A DNA stretch of 64,000 nt from Bradysia coprophila (GCF_014529535.1 NC_050738.1:10377318-10441317), one strand, 5' to 3'. Shown: positions 41,265 through 51,561, numbered from the stretch's first letter. Program-made: numbers and translations. Notes: a model not told the origin generated them from the sequence alone.

Positions 41265-41774
41265 ATGAAGATATACCGAACATACAGCGTAAAGCGACTG
41301 CAAAAGGAGCTCAAACGACGAGGCCTGAAATCGTCAGGGTTAAAGGAAGATCTAATAAAGAGACTTTCGTTAGACGATGGTGATTTGGATTCAAGTAAGT
41401 GGCAAATATTTTAAAGAATTCTCACATTCACGAACCTTTCTTAAGGCGAGGGGCCAGTCGATGAGCAGCGAGTTATCGAGACTCCTTTAAATGACGAGCG
41501 AATGTTCACGGCGCGACCTACAGATCCAGCGGAAACTGCACAACAAGGTAAGAATGTGGAAATATGGAAAATGTTTTAGGTACACCGTTTGCTACTTTGA
41601 CTGGTCTTTATAGGATTTCTCTCACAATAGATCGAACTTGAGAAAATTCGCCTTGATCGACTGAAGATGGAGCAGACTCACACAAAATTTTTGTTAATGA
41701 TCGGGCTTTCCATATTTTTTGCTTATGTCGTCACATTTGTAAATTGCGAAGACCACAAAAATGTATTAAATTAA
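41265..41774 (+). CDS. Small SAP-domain protein; membrane tail beyond an in-frame TAG
   Basis: Exons 41265-41394, 41446-41547 and 41614 onwards; introns of 51 and 66 bp with good GTAAG donors. Up to the first stop (TAG 41628-41630) the product is 82 aa. The N-terminal SAP motif (YSVKRLQKELKRRGLKSSGLKEDLIKRL, about residues 5-32) is a helix-extended-helix DNA-binding module. After the TAG the same frame continues for 47 codons to TAA at 41774 and encodes a charged helix (IELEKIRLDRLKMEQTHTKF) followed by a membrane segment (LLMIGLSIFFAYVVTFV). A SAP module plus one C-terminal helix would suit an inner-nuclear-membrane or tail-anchored protein, which is inference. The TAG may be readthrough, a Gln-to-stop mutation (CAG to TAG), or an assembly error. 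An upstream in-frame ATG (41226) exists; I chose 41265 for its AAAATG context. Confidence 0.6.
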
Positions 41775-42285
41775 CCAGTTGAGCAGTTTTAATTGTTAAA
41801 CCAGCCGAGGACCCATCTCGTACCTCCGTCATTTCGAAAATCTAACTCAAATCCATCATATGAACAGATGGGACTTAAGTGTTCCAAGCAATAATCTTAA
41901 CAACCTGAAACCAATATCCAAACTGTATATTGGAGGAGTCAGTGAAATATGAAATAGATTCGGCAGTCAGAGTTCTCGTTCGTTGAAATGATAACTTTTA
42001 GGTTAAAGCTTGTATAGGACAACGTGTCAAGCTAATGATGTTTGAATAATGTGTAATCCATACAGAGTGCTCAGAGCTTGGGCTAAAGTATTCTCTCAAA
42101 ATTTGTACTTGTATTATTCCACTTCCCAAGAAAAAGAGAAAACATTGATCGCTGAAAGACAGGAATTGATCGAAAAGAAAAGAGAATTTTTGAAATCTTT
42201 CTGAATCATTTTGAATATTTTGAATATTCCTGAATACTTCTCAGTTCTTAGGATTGCAGTTTTCAATTTTAATCACTTTGTTAAG
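41775..42285. other. Intergenic, no gene seen
   Basis: Nothing recognised apart from AT-rich DNA between the SAP gene and the MITE complex. Confidence 0.4.
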
Positions 42286-43654
42286 TTTAACCTGTCACAG
42301 ATTTTCATTTACTTCATTTGATAGAAAATTTTCAGAAATTGATTTCAGAAATCTTTTACTTCATTTGTTTTGAACATGGTTTTTGCTATATGGGTAATTC
42401 CATGGTTAGTTGCGTTACAAATTTCGTTATCTGTGAGACATAAAGTTAATTGTGCTGGCTATGTTTTGCGGTAACAAATCAGTCTATAAATTTTCTAATA
42501 CTCAGGAGACATAGTGCTTTCATACCAACAAGAATTGGAATTTTTAGCCTGCGAAGTCTGACTTGTGTGATCGCAAAAGTTGGCGGTTAGTTGCGTTACA
42601 CGTTTGTGACTTTTCGAAATATTTTCACCAAATAAAAACTGATTTCGGTAAACTTTTTTTTCCCTGAAAGCTATGGTCAAGACGGCAGTTTAAGCCCAAT
42701 ATGAGGTTGGTAACCCAAAATTTGGGGGAGATATGTCTAAAAAAGTGATATTTTTCGGAGGTCATAAATAGCCAGAAATATTTTTTTTCGCAATTGGTGG
42801 TTGTTACCCCACAGAAAATCTTGTTTCGGCTCAAAACCGTTTAAAAAAATGGTTACAAAATTTTTCGAGATAATCTCGACGAGTTAAAATTCGAGGATGA
42901 CTTTTATCACCACTGGGAAGCTGTTGTCACCTACTTTACGTTTCTCACCCAACTAACCTGATTGGCTCAAAGTTATTTTTCTCGTGAAGTCATATGCTGT
43001 AGCTTTCGAATGACACCGATCTTTAGTTTTTATTTGAAAAAATGTAATTTCGGCAACGTTTGGGTCGAAGTGATTTTACCTTACTTCGAAGCAGAATGAA
43101 CCAAAATTCTTCAAAAAATTTAATTTCGTGTCATTTGGAGCAATTGTGGAATTATATGGTCCACATCTACAGGAAAACAAATTTACAAAAATCATTTGAG
43201 ATTTATTGAGAATATCTCGGAATGTCGAATACAAACAAACACATTTTGGTCATGTCTCCCCGAGACCGCATTTTACAATAACCTCATATTGGTGTCAAAC
43301 TACACGTCTTGTCAATAGCTTTCAGCAAAAAAAAGTTTAGTGAAATCGGTTCAGGTTTCGTGAAATAAACTAGAATTTTCAAAAATTTTCTGAAAACAAG
43401 CATACATTTTTATGGTTGTATCTCCCCGAGATTTTTGGCCACCGACGTAATATGGGGCTTAAACGATGCGTCTGGTCAACAGCTTTCAAGGAAAAAAAAG
43501 TTTGCCGAAATCGCATTTCAATTGGTGAAAATATTTCGAACAGTCACAAATTAGCTGGAATTACCCATATAAGGCCTCATCAGTCAGTAGACCTTGTCGT
43601 TAATTATTGCTGTCGTTGTCGATAACAGATGACAGTCGTCTGTAACAGGTTAAA
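42286..43654. mobile_element. piggyBac-type MITE split by a nested element
   Basis: The outer ends TTTAACCTGTCACAG and CTGTAACAGGTTAAAG are the family CCTGTYACAG inverted repeats, bounded by TTAA on both sides. The left part carries GAAATCTTTTACTTCATTTG and the right part GTCGTTGTCGATAACAGATG, the usual internal words. The copy is 1.37 kb instead of about 0.2 kb because another element (42392-43566) sits inside it. Confidence 0.85.
42392..43566. mobile_element. Foldback-type element nested in the MITE (1175 bp)
   Basis: Begins GGGTAATTCC and ends GGAATTACCC, bounded by ATAT on each side (TA or ATAT target). Internal inverted arms: 42640-42740 (TTCCCTGAAAGCTATGGTCA, GGCAGTTTAAGCCCAATATG) against 43420-43530 (TATGGGGCTTAAACGATGCG, GGTCAACAGCTTTCAAGG). 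A third related segment lies at 43270-43345. No transposase frame is visible. The open frames here are shadows of the arms. Confidence 0.75.
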
Positions 43655-43987
43655 GACTACCCAAATTTTAGTATCTGTTGAAGATGTAGCTAAAGTTCTT
43701 TAACTACGAATTGAATTTGTGTTTTGAGTTGAGAAAGACGAAACATCCAAGTTAGTGACAAACACTTTACTGATCAGACAATCCTGATTTTCACCAAATA
43801 ATCGTTCAAATAGTGATTTTACTCTTTCTCAGAGACGGCCCTACATGGTTCATGTTTGAAGTAAGGACACTGATTTTGGATAATAGGGACTAAACGCACT
43901 CCAATAACAGGCACAAGATCTGCTTCTCATTCCTGTTCTTGGAGTGCATTGCACATACCTGTCTAACACTTAATTACTTCTGCAACA

Positions 43988-44436
43988 TAGAGGTGAGTGG
44001 GCTGCCCATAAAAGTGGGCTGCCCACGCCCATGGGCATGCCCACGGGACATGGGCATGGGCATTTTTCAATTTCGTGGGCATAGGGCGCAGAATGGGCAC
44101 TTTTCAAAAATGTGTGAGCCCAGAAACTTAAGTCTTAAGTGTAGTCAAGATTTTCCGTACGATGTAATATTCATCAAGAAATTTTAAAATGGCTTTCGCA
44201 CATAAAATCGTGTTTCCAACTCATCAATTTACTAGAATTTTGCTCAGTTTCGCCTCAGATTGACAATTTTCAAATTTTTTGCGAAAATTTCCCATGTGGG
44301 CCTTGGGCATGGGCTGGGCAGTGGGCATGCTTTTTAAAATTCTTGGGCACTGGATGCGCCGTGGGCATGTTTTTTTTTAAATTATTGGGCTTTGGGCAGG
44401 GCGGGCATAAAAATTAGGTATGCCCACTCACCTCTA
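43988..44436. mobile_element. hAT-type MITE with GGGCATGGGC repeats
   Basis: The ends TAGAGGTGAGTGGGC and GCCCACTCACCTCTA are perfect inverted repeats. Flanking octamers CTGCAACA (43980-43987) and CTCCAACA (44437-44444) agree at 7 of 8 positions, fitting a hAT 8-bp target duplication. The inside has many GGGCATGGGC / GCCCACGCCC words on both sides, giving a locally GC-rich patch in very AT-rich DNA. Confidence 0.88.
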
Positions 44437-44444
44437 CTCCAACA

Positions 44445-45435
44445 TTCCAATTGCCTCACATGTTCAGTGATGTTAGTAGTATAGTTACCCGTTCGATACT
44501 TTATATGCAAAACCATTTTTTTAAATCCTGAAGTGATTGAAACAAAAATTGGCGCCAAAATCCATTATTAGTCATGGTATTGATACATTCGAAGCTGAGT
44601 GAATTGAGCATAAAAAATTCTGACTACGTGATCACAAATTACATTGTGTTCGGTTGAAAGAAAGCAACGAGTTTATATGTTGTTTACTGAGATCGATTTT
44701 AGATTATTCTTTTTCAAAGAAAATTTTAATTTTATTTGTATTTTCGAGGAACTCACTCAATGAATTGCATAAATTGCATATGAAACACAAATCGTATTTT
44801 ATCGGACGAGTGATGTTCTTTCAACCTCGTCTATCACTCGGGTTGACATCTACTCCTAGCGCAATAAAACGCAAGCGTACGATGTTTGTTTCATAAATAA
44901 CTATTTCGTACCATGACACGAAAGTCGATTTTTTCCACACCTGGTTCAGATTATGGGGTTTCAATGGATTTTTGATAATGATAAAGCTACGGAGCAGCTT
45001 CCATTAATGGAAGACAATGTAATATCTAAAGAGTTCGACTAATTTAATCCTATTGAAGAGGTTGTGTGTACCACTTATTTAATAATCTCATTATTTTTTG
45101 ACTTGCACACCCTGTAAAATTGGCAAACAAAACCATTGATATGCATTTGAATTTTATAATGATAAAAAAGTCATCACCTAACCCATTTAATTGAGATGAG
45201 TCTTGTGTGACATAACTCTCTGCAACACATATGACTTTTTGTTGTGCTTGGACAATATAATCCACCTTATGAAATCAATCAAACGTTTCTGATGTCAAAA
45301 GCATTTTATTGTAAAGCGAACCATGCTGGACATCATTTTAATTTTGCCACAAGAAGTGTTTCGTTTGTTGTTAAAGTGATTTTCTTCCGACAATTTGTTT
45401 CAAAACATCTTTACGTATTATTTGTATAAATAAAA
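44445..45435. other. Intergenic, no gene seen
   Basis: Includes at 44810-44880 a TCAACCTCGTCTATCACTCG...TACTCCTAGCGC segment that may be a remnant of the 18215/37800 repeat family. No gene. Confidence 0.4.
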
Positions 45436-46901
45436 ATGAATGTTGAAAATAGTCTCGATAGTAGTGTAAGTGTTAACTCCTCAGATTCAGAGGCTACTGA
45501 AAATTCCGTTGAAAATGGCAGACCATGCATTGTCCGAGTTTGTATACACAAATACCAACAAAATATTCCTCAATTCATTTCACATTGCACTTTTCCAGTT
45601 CCGGCACTGTGACTTCACTTTCGTCAGACAGATTCTGATTGATTGGGGAAAGCGACTGTCCACAAGCCCAATAAAGGGTGCAAGTCCTGCCAAAAAGATT
45701 TGTTTGGAAGAAAGTTCAAACAATGACCTTTTGACGGCAGAAACTGTTCCAATTGAAGAACGGATATGCGGGGTGCTCAACTTGGCATCTCTATTTAAGG
45801 AGTCGTACTCCAACACACCGACCAACGATCTCATTACCATTGCATTTGGCGTCGATATTTCTTGTTCACCGGAATGTGCGGAGCAAATTGAAATCGAATC
45901 ACGACATCGTCAATCTAATAAAGAGGCTAAATGGAAGCAGCTTCAAGTCGGTCGTATATGTGGTTCAGTTTTCAAAGAGGGTAGGCTGAGAATTTTGTGT
46001 CAATGTTTTTCCGCTTTATGTCAAATCGAACCATTGTCGTTTATTAGTGTGTCAATCGCAATCCAAATATCCACCCAAGCAATTGATGAGTCGTATCTAC
46101 CAGCACATCGACTCTGACGATAATGCCAGTGCATGGTTGAAGAAGAACTTCATGACCGTTCGAACGAAATACGAGCGAGTAATGTTGAATCGGCACAAAA
46201 ACTTTGTTTATCGCAAATGTGGCTTGATCATCGCACCCGATCATCCGCAATTCTGCGTTACCCCAGGTAATTAAACTAGACCGATACCACACGGTACTTT
46301 AGGTCCCTCATAAGGTCACGATTTGAAACCTATGCCGTATGATTCCACTATCCGATACGACTCTTATTTTTGAGCCATAACGAGGGTTGTCCTGGAGTCC
46401 ACACATCATGGAAAAATTCAATCTGAAAAATGCATTTTTAATTCATTGTAGTGTCTGGCATAGGTTTGCAACCGTGGGCTTATTAGGGACTTAAAGTGTT
46501 GTCTAACTGGTCCATTTAATTTCTACAAACCGTAATCCTCTTAACGTTCATTGGGCACCGTAGGCGGGATTGTCGAATGTGACTGCTGTGGTCGAGGCAT
46601 AACCGAATTTTATACGCCATACGAGATACGCAACGAAAAAATGATCTACTCGCTGCCGTGCATTGATGAGACAGATGACTATGACTTTACTTTGCGAAAG
46701 GACACCAACTTTTACTACAAAATTCAATTGCACATGTTCCTAACTGACACCAAGTATTGCGATTTCGTCATTTGGACGTTGTGTGATTTTTTAGACATTC
46801 GCGTTCAGCGCGACGATGATTTCCTTTTCGTCAAAGTAAACACGGCAAAAACTTTTTTTTTACGCAAAATTTTGCCAGATCTTTTCAGCTGTGGATGCTG
46901 A
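45436..46901 (+). CDS. YqaJ-like (phage exonuclease fold) protein, probably catalytically degenerate
   Basis: Four exons: 45436-45465, 45599-45980, 46048-46266 and 46564-46901 (TGA); joins in phase, 322 aa. The layout fits the YqaJ/lambda-exonuclease-like domain often found in insect transposon-derived proteins: IEIESRHRQSNKEAKWKQLQVGRICGS, then WLKKNFMTVRTKYERVMLNRHKNFVYRKCGLIIAPDHPQF, then YYKIQLHMFLTDTKYCDFVIW, then AKTFFLRKILPDLF. The central catalytic motifs are altered. The family SPDG is VTPGG (residues 208-212; Asp replaced by Gly) and the family E-x-K is E225-F-Y227 (Lys replaced by Tyr). Cys pairs (CDCCGRG) are kept. Exon 1 codes only ten residues (GTAAGT donor), so upstream coding exons may be missing from my model. 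It may be a domesticated, non-cleaving protein or a decayed element gene. Confidence 0.72.
46296..46499. mobile_element. MITE inside intron 3 of the YqaJ-like gene
   Basis: Ends ACTTTAGGTCCCTCATAAGG and CTTATTAGGGACTTAAAGTG are inverted relatives, followed inward by AAACCTATGCC and GGCATAGGTTT. It occupies most of the 297-bp intron. Without it the intron would be of the usual small size. Confidence 0.75.
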
Positions 46902-47956
46902 ACGTTTTGTTTTTTGAGTTTTCTTTACTTTTTTTTTGTTGAAACTTTGAAATCAATAATTTTGACTAATGCTCGATTGCCCGCTGTAACACACATTTGC
47001 ATCTATGAAATAAAGTTACATTTTGTGTTAATTTGTGACTGAATTTTGATTCGGTGTGTTCTCCCAATGCACTCCAAGAACTTTAACTTATATGAGAATT
47101 TTGGACTACTGCGTCTTGGAGGCCACTTATTTAAATTCTGTTCTTTTGCCCATTATTCTGCTAAATTTTATTTTGTTGCTTTATTGAGTAAAATACCTTC
47201 AATTTCTGTTCACTGGGGAGATTGCAGCCCTCTTCGTCGGCTCGAGATAAGCTTGTATCTTCCTCGAAGTTCACCAAATTTTCCAACACATACGTATTGT
47301 ACTATTAAAAGAGATAAGAAGTAGATTTGGGGTAGTTTTTCGTTTGCTAAATCTGGTGGCCTAAATCCTTTCTCTACCACCTATGATACTACAAAAAGAA
47401 CTCAGAATTTGTCCACACAATCCTTAGATATTCAAAACTTTCGAAACCGTTCTTGATATTGCATGAGAGAGTGCAGAAAACGAAAATGTCTGTCTGGCTG
47501 AAAAAAGTTTAACAAAACAGATCAAAGTACATCTGAGATATAATTCTATGATACTTCTACGATCCCAACCTGAATTTCAATTGGTGCTGAATTGAGGAAA
47601 GCTGCAATTTTTGGGGAGTTTTTACGCAGATCACTACTTTATTAGATACGCGAGAACACACATTTTCCATACAAAGAGATTCACCAAAATTTTAGTGGCC
47701 TAGTGGCCTACCTAAAGCTTGAGTTCTTAGTAACGCCTACAAGAAAATATTTCAGAATTCTCTTGAAATACTCAAAGATCCATTGTACGTAATGACATAT
47801 TTTTTGCCGAGATATTCTTCAAATATATTCTTTATGTCACTAAGTTCTGTGGGTCTTTCATTGTATTTCTTTGAATCCAAAAAATTTCGAATGTTCAGGA
47901 ACAATCTTGCTATCACACATAGCAAGTTCAATTGCGATAATTGTTTGTTCAGGCGT
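46902..47956. other. Downstream of the YqaJ-like gene, no gene seen
   Basis: Contains an AATAAA at about 47010 (GAAATAAAGTTACATTTTG) that could be the poly(A) signal of the upstream gene. No other gene recognised. Confidence 0.45.
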
Positions 47957-48205
47957 AGAGGGAGAGCAAAGGGGTATTCTCCCATTTTCTGATTTGGGAG
48001 TTTTTGCGGTTTGTAATTTTGACTCCAAAAGTACTTCGTAGAAAAAAATGAAAATCCAGATTTTTATTTTCTAAATTGTTGTTATTTAAATAAGAAATCT
48101 AGATTTTCATTTGCCTAACAAATTTTGTGTGGAATCATTAACAAGCCACACCAACTCCCAAAAGATAAAACATGTCAAATTTCACATTTCTCTCCCAGTC
48201 TCTCA
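47957..48205. mobile_element. Foldback/MITE, family A, second copy
   Basis: The right half (TCTAGATTTTCATTTGCC, AACAAATTTTGTGTGGAA, CACCAACTCCCAAAAGA, AAACATGTCAAATTTCACAT) matches 25812-25918. The left half is its diverged inverse (AGGGAGAGCAAAGG, TTTGGGAGTTTTTGCGGTTT). The retroelement begins about 35 bp after its right end. Confidence 0.7.
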
Positions 48206-48239
48206 AAATGAAATAATTGATTGGCAATCAATGTCCTGA

Positions 48240-50569
48240 AAATATTTGAGGAGTTCTTTAACTCCGACTTCTGTTGAGGATGTCGTGAAGGCTATTAGAA
48301 GTTTTCCGTTGAGTTCTTCAGGGGGGATAGGTGGTTTACGACCACGACATTTAAAAGATTTAACTTCTTTTACTTGTGGTGATTCTGCGAACCGTTTGTT
48401 GAGGGCGACAGCTTCATTGATTGATGTTGTTAAGTATGGTAAGGTTCAGAGGGATATAACTAAGGTGTTTTTTGGAGCTTCGTTGACCGCGCTTATGAAA
48501 GGCGAGGACGATGTGAGACCTATAGCGGTTGGAATCGTTTGGAGGCGTTTGACAGGTAAAATTGCGTGTTTTAATGTTAGAGATAGTTTAGTTGAAAAAT
48601 TGAAGCCTTTTCAGTTTGGGTTTGGTGTAAAAGGGGTAGCTGAGGCTCTGGTTCATGCAGTACGTAGTTTCTGTACAGCTGAACATGAAGAACCTATGGC
48701 GTTGGTTAAGTTTGATTTTGGGAATGCTTTTAATATGTTGTTTAGGAAGTTTATGTTAGGTGAAGTTAGGGATGTGTGCCCAGAATTGCTTCCTTTGTTG
48801 CAGCAGGCTTATAGTCATTTCTCTAATCTCTATTATCTTGATGAGGTTTTGCTGTCAAGAAGAGGATACCAACAGGGTGATCCAATGGGTCCCCCTGGTT
48901 TTTGTATTGGTATTATGAGAATGACGCACTCTCTTTCTTCTAGGCTTAATGGTTGGTATTTAGATGACGGAACGATTGCTGATAAATTATCAGTGATACT
49001 TGCCGATATTAGGAGAGTTTTAGATTTTTGTGTTTTGTCTGGTTTACCGCTGAATGCAAAGAAATGTGAGGTTTTTTTTGTTAATGCTTCGAGTGAAGAC
49101 GAAGCTAGGATGTATGCTGATATATCAGCATTGTTGCCAGGTATCAGGAGAGTTGATGAGTCTTTTCTTGAGATATTAGGGTCTCCGGTTTTTGAGTCAG
49201 GTTTAGAGAGGGTTTTTTCTTCCAAGGTTGAATCGTTGAAAATAATGTGCAACCGTTTGAAATTAATGGATGTTCATCCGGCTTTGTGCATTTTTAGGAA
49301 GTCTTTGGGGAGCTGTAGGTTTAATTATTTGTTGCGTACTTGCAGAACTTTTTCGCTGCGCGATCGTTTGAAAAGTGTTGACGAGATTTTCCGTTCTACG
49401 CTTGAGGCGATTACGAATGTTAGGTTGTCAGATTTTGCTTGGGATCAAGCTTCTCTTCCTTTAGTTTTTGGTGGATTGGGGATTCGGAAAGTTGAAGACT
49501 TGGCAATGCCTGCCTATCTGTCATCTGTGTATTCATCATCTGATTTTTCGAATGAAATTTTGAGTAAATTTAATTTGCGAATAATTGATGATGACATTTC
49601 AAGCATGGTAGATAAAATTCCTGACGATTTTATTCCAGATAATGATGAAATGAGAAAGGTGCAACGAAACTGGGACCTACCGGTGATTAGGAGCAATTTT
49701 AGCGAGATGTTAGATTCTAGTGAACCTGTTACTCGTGCTAGACTACTTGCGTCATCTACCAAAGAATCTTCAAAGTGGCTGCAGGTTGTCCCATCGAGTC
49801 AACTAGGTTTATTATTAGATAACAATGCAGCGAGAATTGCTGTTGGTCTTCGTTTAGGATCCCAGTTGTGTGAAGAGTACAAGTGTAATTGTGGTAATGT
49901 GGTTAAGAAGGACGGTTTGCATGGTTTATCGTGCAAATTAAAGATAGGGATTATTGCTAAACACGATTCTGTCAATAATGTTTTTGGTCATGCATTTTCC
50001 TCTGCAGGATTTCCTAATATTTTGCAACCACCTGGTATTTCTAGAGACGACGGTAAAAGACCTGATGGTATGACAGTAGTTCCGTGGAGTCATGGAAAAT
50101 CACTTTTATGGGATGTAACAATACGTGATACTTTGGCTCCTTCATACATCAGTGAATCCTCTAAGAAAGCAGGGTCTATTGCAGATAAAGCGGAGAGATT
50201 TAAGCATAATCATTATATACGTCTTAAAGAAAACTATTTATTTACCCCCCTTGCCTTTGAATCATTAGGTTGCATGGGTCCAGAAACAAAGAAATTTATT
50301 GACAAGTTGGGATCGTTGATGAAGAGAGCATCAGGGGAGCCACGTTCCAAAGATTATCTGTTGCAGAAAATTTCTATTGCTATACAAAGAGGCAATGCGG
50401 CATGTATTCTTGGAACTTTAGGAAGTAATAGAGCGGATGATTTTTATTTATTGTAATATTTGTTGATTGAAAAGATCGTTTTTTTACTGACTGTGCCGTA
50501 TGCGAGCAGTCTTTTTTTTCGCTTTGAATAAATAAATAAACGTTTCAGAAGGTTAAAAAAAAAAAAAAA
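48240..50569 (+). mobile_element. 5'-truncated non-LTR-like retroelement with poly(A) tail
   Basis: The coding frame enters without an ATG just after an in-frame TGA (48237-48239) and is intact to its stop. It is followed by a ~95-bp 3' UTR containing GAGCAGTC, repeated AATAAA words and an A15 tail (50555-50569). 5' truncation plus a poly(A) tail indicates target-primed reverse transcription. A clear target duplication was not found. The 3' end is repeated at 13128-13226, and a relative of the C-terminus lies at 28013-28243. Confidence 0.85.
48246..50456 (+). CDS. Reverse transcriptase with C-terminal zinc motif and nuclease-like domain
   Basis: 736 intact codons, open from about 48240. The first codon of this span is TTG, so the real N-terminus is lost. 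RT motifs are clear: VKFDFGNAFN (about 155-163, first catalytic Asp), YQQGDPMGPPGF (208-219) and WYLDDG (237-242, the Y-x-D-D box). The C-terminal part has a C-x-C...HGLSC zinc-like cluster (547-563) and a RPDG...WDVT pair (605-608, 622-625). That pair looks like the PD-(D/E)xK restriction-like endonuclease of some non-LTR retroelements. The protein would copy element RNA at a nicked chromosomal target. I cannot place it in a named clade. Lack of stops or frameshifts suggests a young copy, though it is probably immobile without its 5' end. Confidence 0.85.
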   Translation: MRSSLTPTSVEDVVKAIRSFPLSSSGGIGGLRPRHLKDLTSFTCGDSANRLLRATASLIDVVKYGKVQRDITKVFFGASLTALMKGEDDVRPIAVGIVWRRLTGKIACFNVRDSLVEKLKPFQFGFGVKGVAEALVHAVRSFCTAEHEEPMALVKFDFGNAFNMLFRKFMLGEVRDVCPELLPLLQQAYSHFSNLYYLDEVLLSRRGYQQGDPMGPPGFCIGIMRMTHSLSSRLNGWYLDDGTIADKLSVILADIRRVLDFCVLSGLPLNAKKCEVFFVNASSEDEARMYADISALLPGIRRVDESFLEILGSPVFESGLERVFSSKVESLKIMCNRLKLMDVHPALCIFRKSLGSCRFNYLLRTCRTFSLRDRLKSVDEIFRSTLEAITNVRLSDFAWDQASLPLVFGGLGIRKVEDLAMPAYLSSVYSSSDFSNEILSKFNLRIIDDDISSMVDKIPDDFIPDNDEMRKVQRNWDLPVIRSNFSEMLDSSEPVTRARLLASSTKESSKWLQVVPSSQLGLLLDNNAARIAVGLRLGSQLCEEYKCNCGNVVKKDGLHGLSCKLKIGIIAKHDSVNNVFGHAFSSAGFPNILQPPGISRDDGKRPDGMTVVPWSHGKSLLWDVTIRDTLAPSYISESSKKAGSIADKAERFKHNHYIRLKENYLFTPLAFESLGCMGPETKKFIDKLGSLMKRASGEPRSKDYLLQKISIAIQRGNAACILGTLGSNRADDFYLL

Positions 50570-51044
50570 TTAGACCAAATTAATGAAGTAATAGATCCGA
50601 TCGTTAAAATGCTGACATGCTTGCCATCTGTAAAAGATTAAGTGGATGATGCTATTATATTCAGGTGATACTTCAATCAATAAAATATTGGATCTTTATG
50701 AAATGGTTATGTGATGGCAGTAGTGGCGCGGCGGATTAGTACCAAACGCGATACAGTGAAATTGTGAATCAGGCAGTGCTAGTAACAACTAGTTGAAACA
50801 TGAAGAAATTTTGAATAAAAAATGATCTCGACTTATTTATTCACGAATTTAAATTGGCTTGAAATTTCACAAAATCAGAATAAAGTTCTATATCAATGTT
50901 GACGTATCTATGCGACGAATATACTTAGAATATTTCCACATCGGAAAAACGTTTTCGTAATTTCATTATTTCTAAGAAAAAAATCAATAAAGAAAAAGTG
51001 CAGCTTCGATTAACTGCGGTTAAAACATTATCTGAAATGATAAC
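50570..51044. other. Intergenic, no gene seen
   Basis: AT-rich DNA between the retroelement tail and the 3' end of the minus-strand membrane-protein gene. An AATAAA-like minus-strand signal for that gene probably lies here, unassigned. Confidence 0.4.
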
Positions 51045-51561
51045 TTAGGCAACGTCCATTTTCACGTACGGAACACTTGCGGTACGATGAGAATGCACAT
51101 GCGTAGGTGGCATGTGGATTATAATCGGTTTCTTTGTGCGACACTTGCAGCATCGTATGAGGCAGCAACAGCAGATGCAAAGAGCCAATCCGAAAAGTAG
51201 TGCCGCAACAATTAGTCCAGGCGGCGTACAAACAAAATCAGCAAATTTCCACTTGTCGTTCAATTTAGAGAGATTCATATTGAATTCAAATATCATATCC
51301 GTAACATCTTTTGTGGTACCGGTGACTTTTAACACTTCGACGACACAATTAGCATGGAATTCCGTATCTCCGGCTTCAAGCAAGGCTTTTTTAATCGCTA
51401 AATAGCTCACATTTTCCAGCGTATCTTCGATAAACGATGCAGATACAGCACTTAGATAAAGTGCTATAAATACAGCGATGCGGTACCTTTAAACGAACAA
51501 TGAAAAGATCAAATTCTTAAACTGAGAGGACAAATATTATACACTTCACTCACTTGTTCAT
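51045..51561 (-). CDS. Small single-pass membrane protein with signal peptide and Cys-rich juxtamembrane tail
   Basis: Two exons on the minus strand: 51561-51554 (only ATGAACAA) and 51486-51045, joined over a 67-bp GTGAGT-AAAG intron; 149 aa. A hydrophobic N-terminus (residues 4-18, YRIAVFIALYLSAVS) followed by small residues looks like a cleaved signal peptide. The luminal part (about 20-90) has two cysteines and no known domain. One membrane helix is at 92-113 (GLIVAALLFGLALCICCCCL), followed at once by IRCCKCRTKK, likely palmitoylated cysteines then a basic stop-transfer patch. The short cytoplasmic tail is His/Pro-containing (HMPPTHVHSHRTASVPYVKM). Family not recognised. The signal peptide falls into place only when the 8-base first exon is used, which supports the model. 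Confidence 0.75.

Noticed and set aside
42495-43625. Frames with REKKVYRNQF / KEKKVCRNRI peptides, looking like a conserved protein family
   Set aside because: The similarity is between the inverted arms of one non-coding foldback, on opposite strands.
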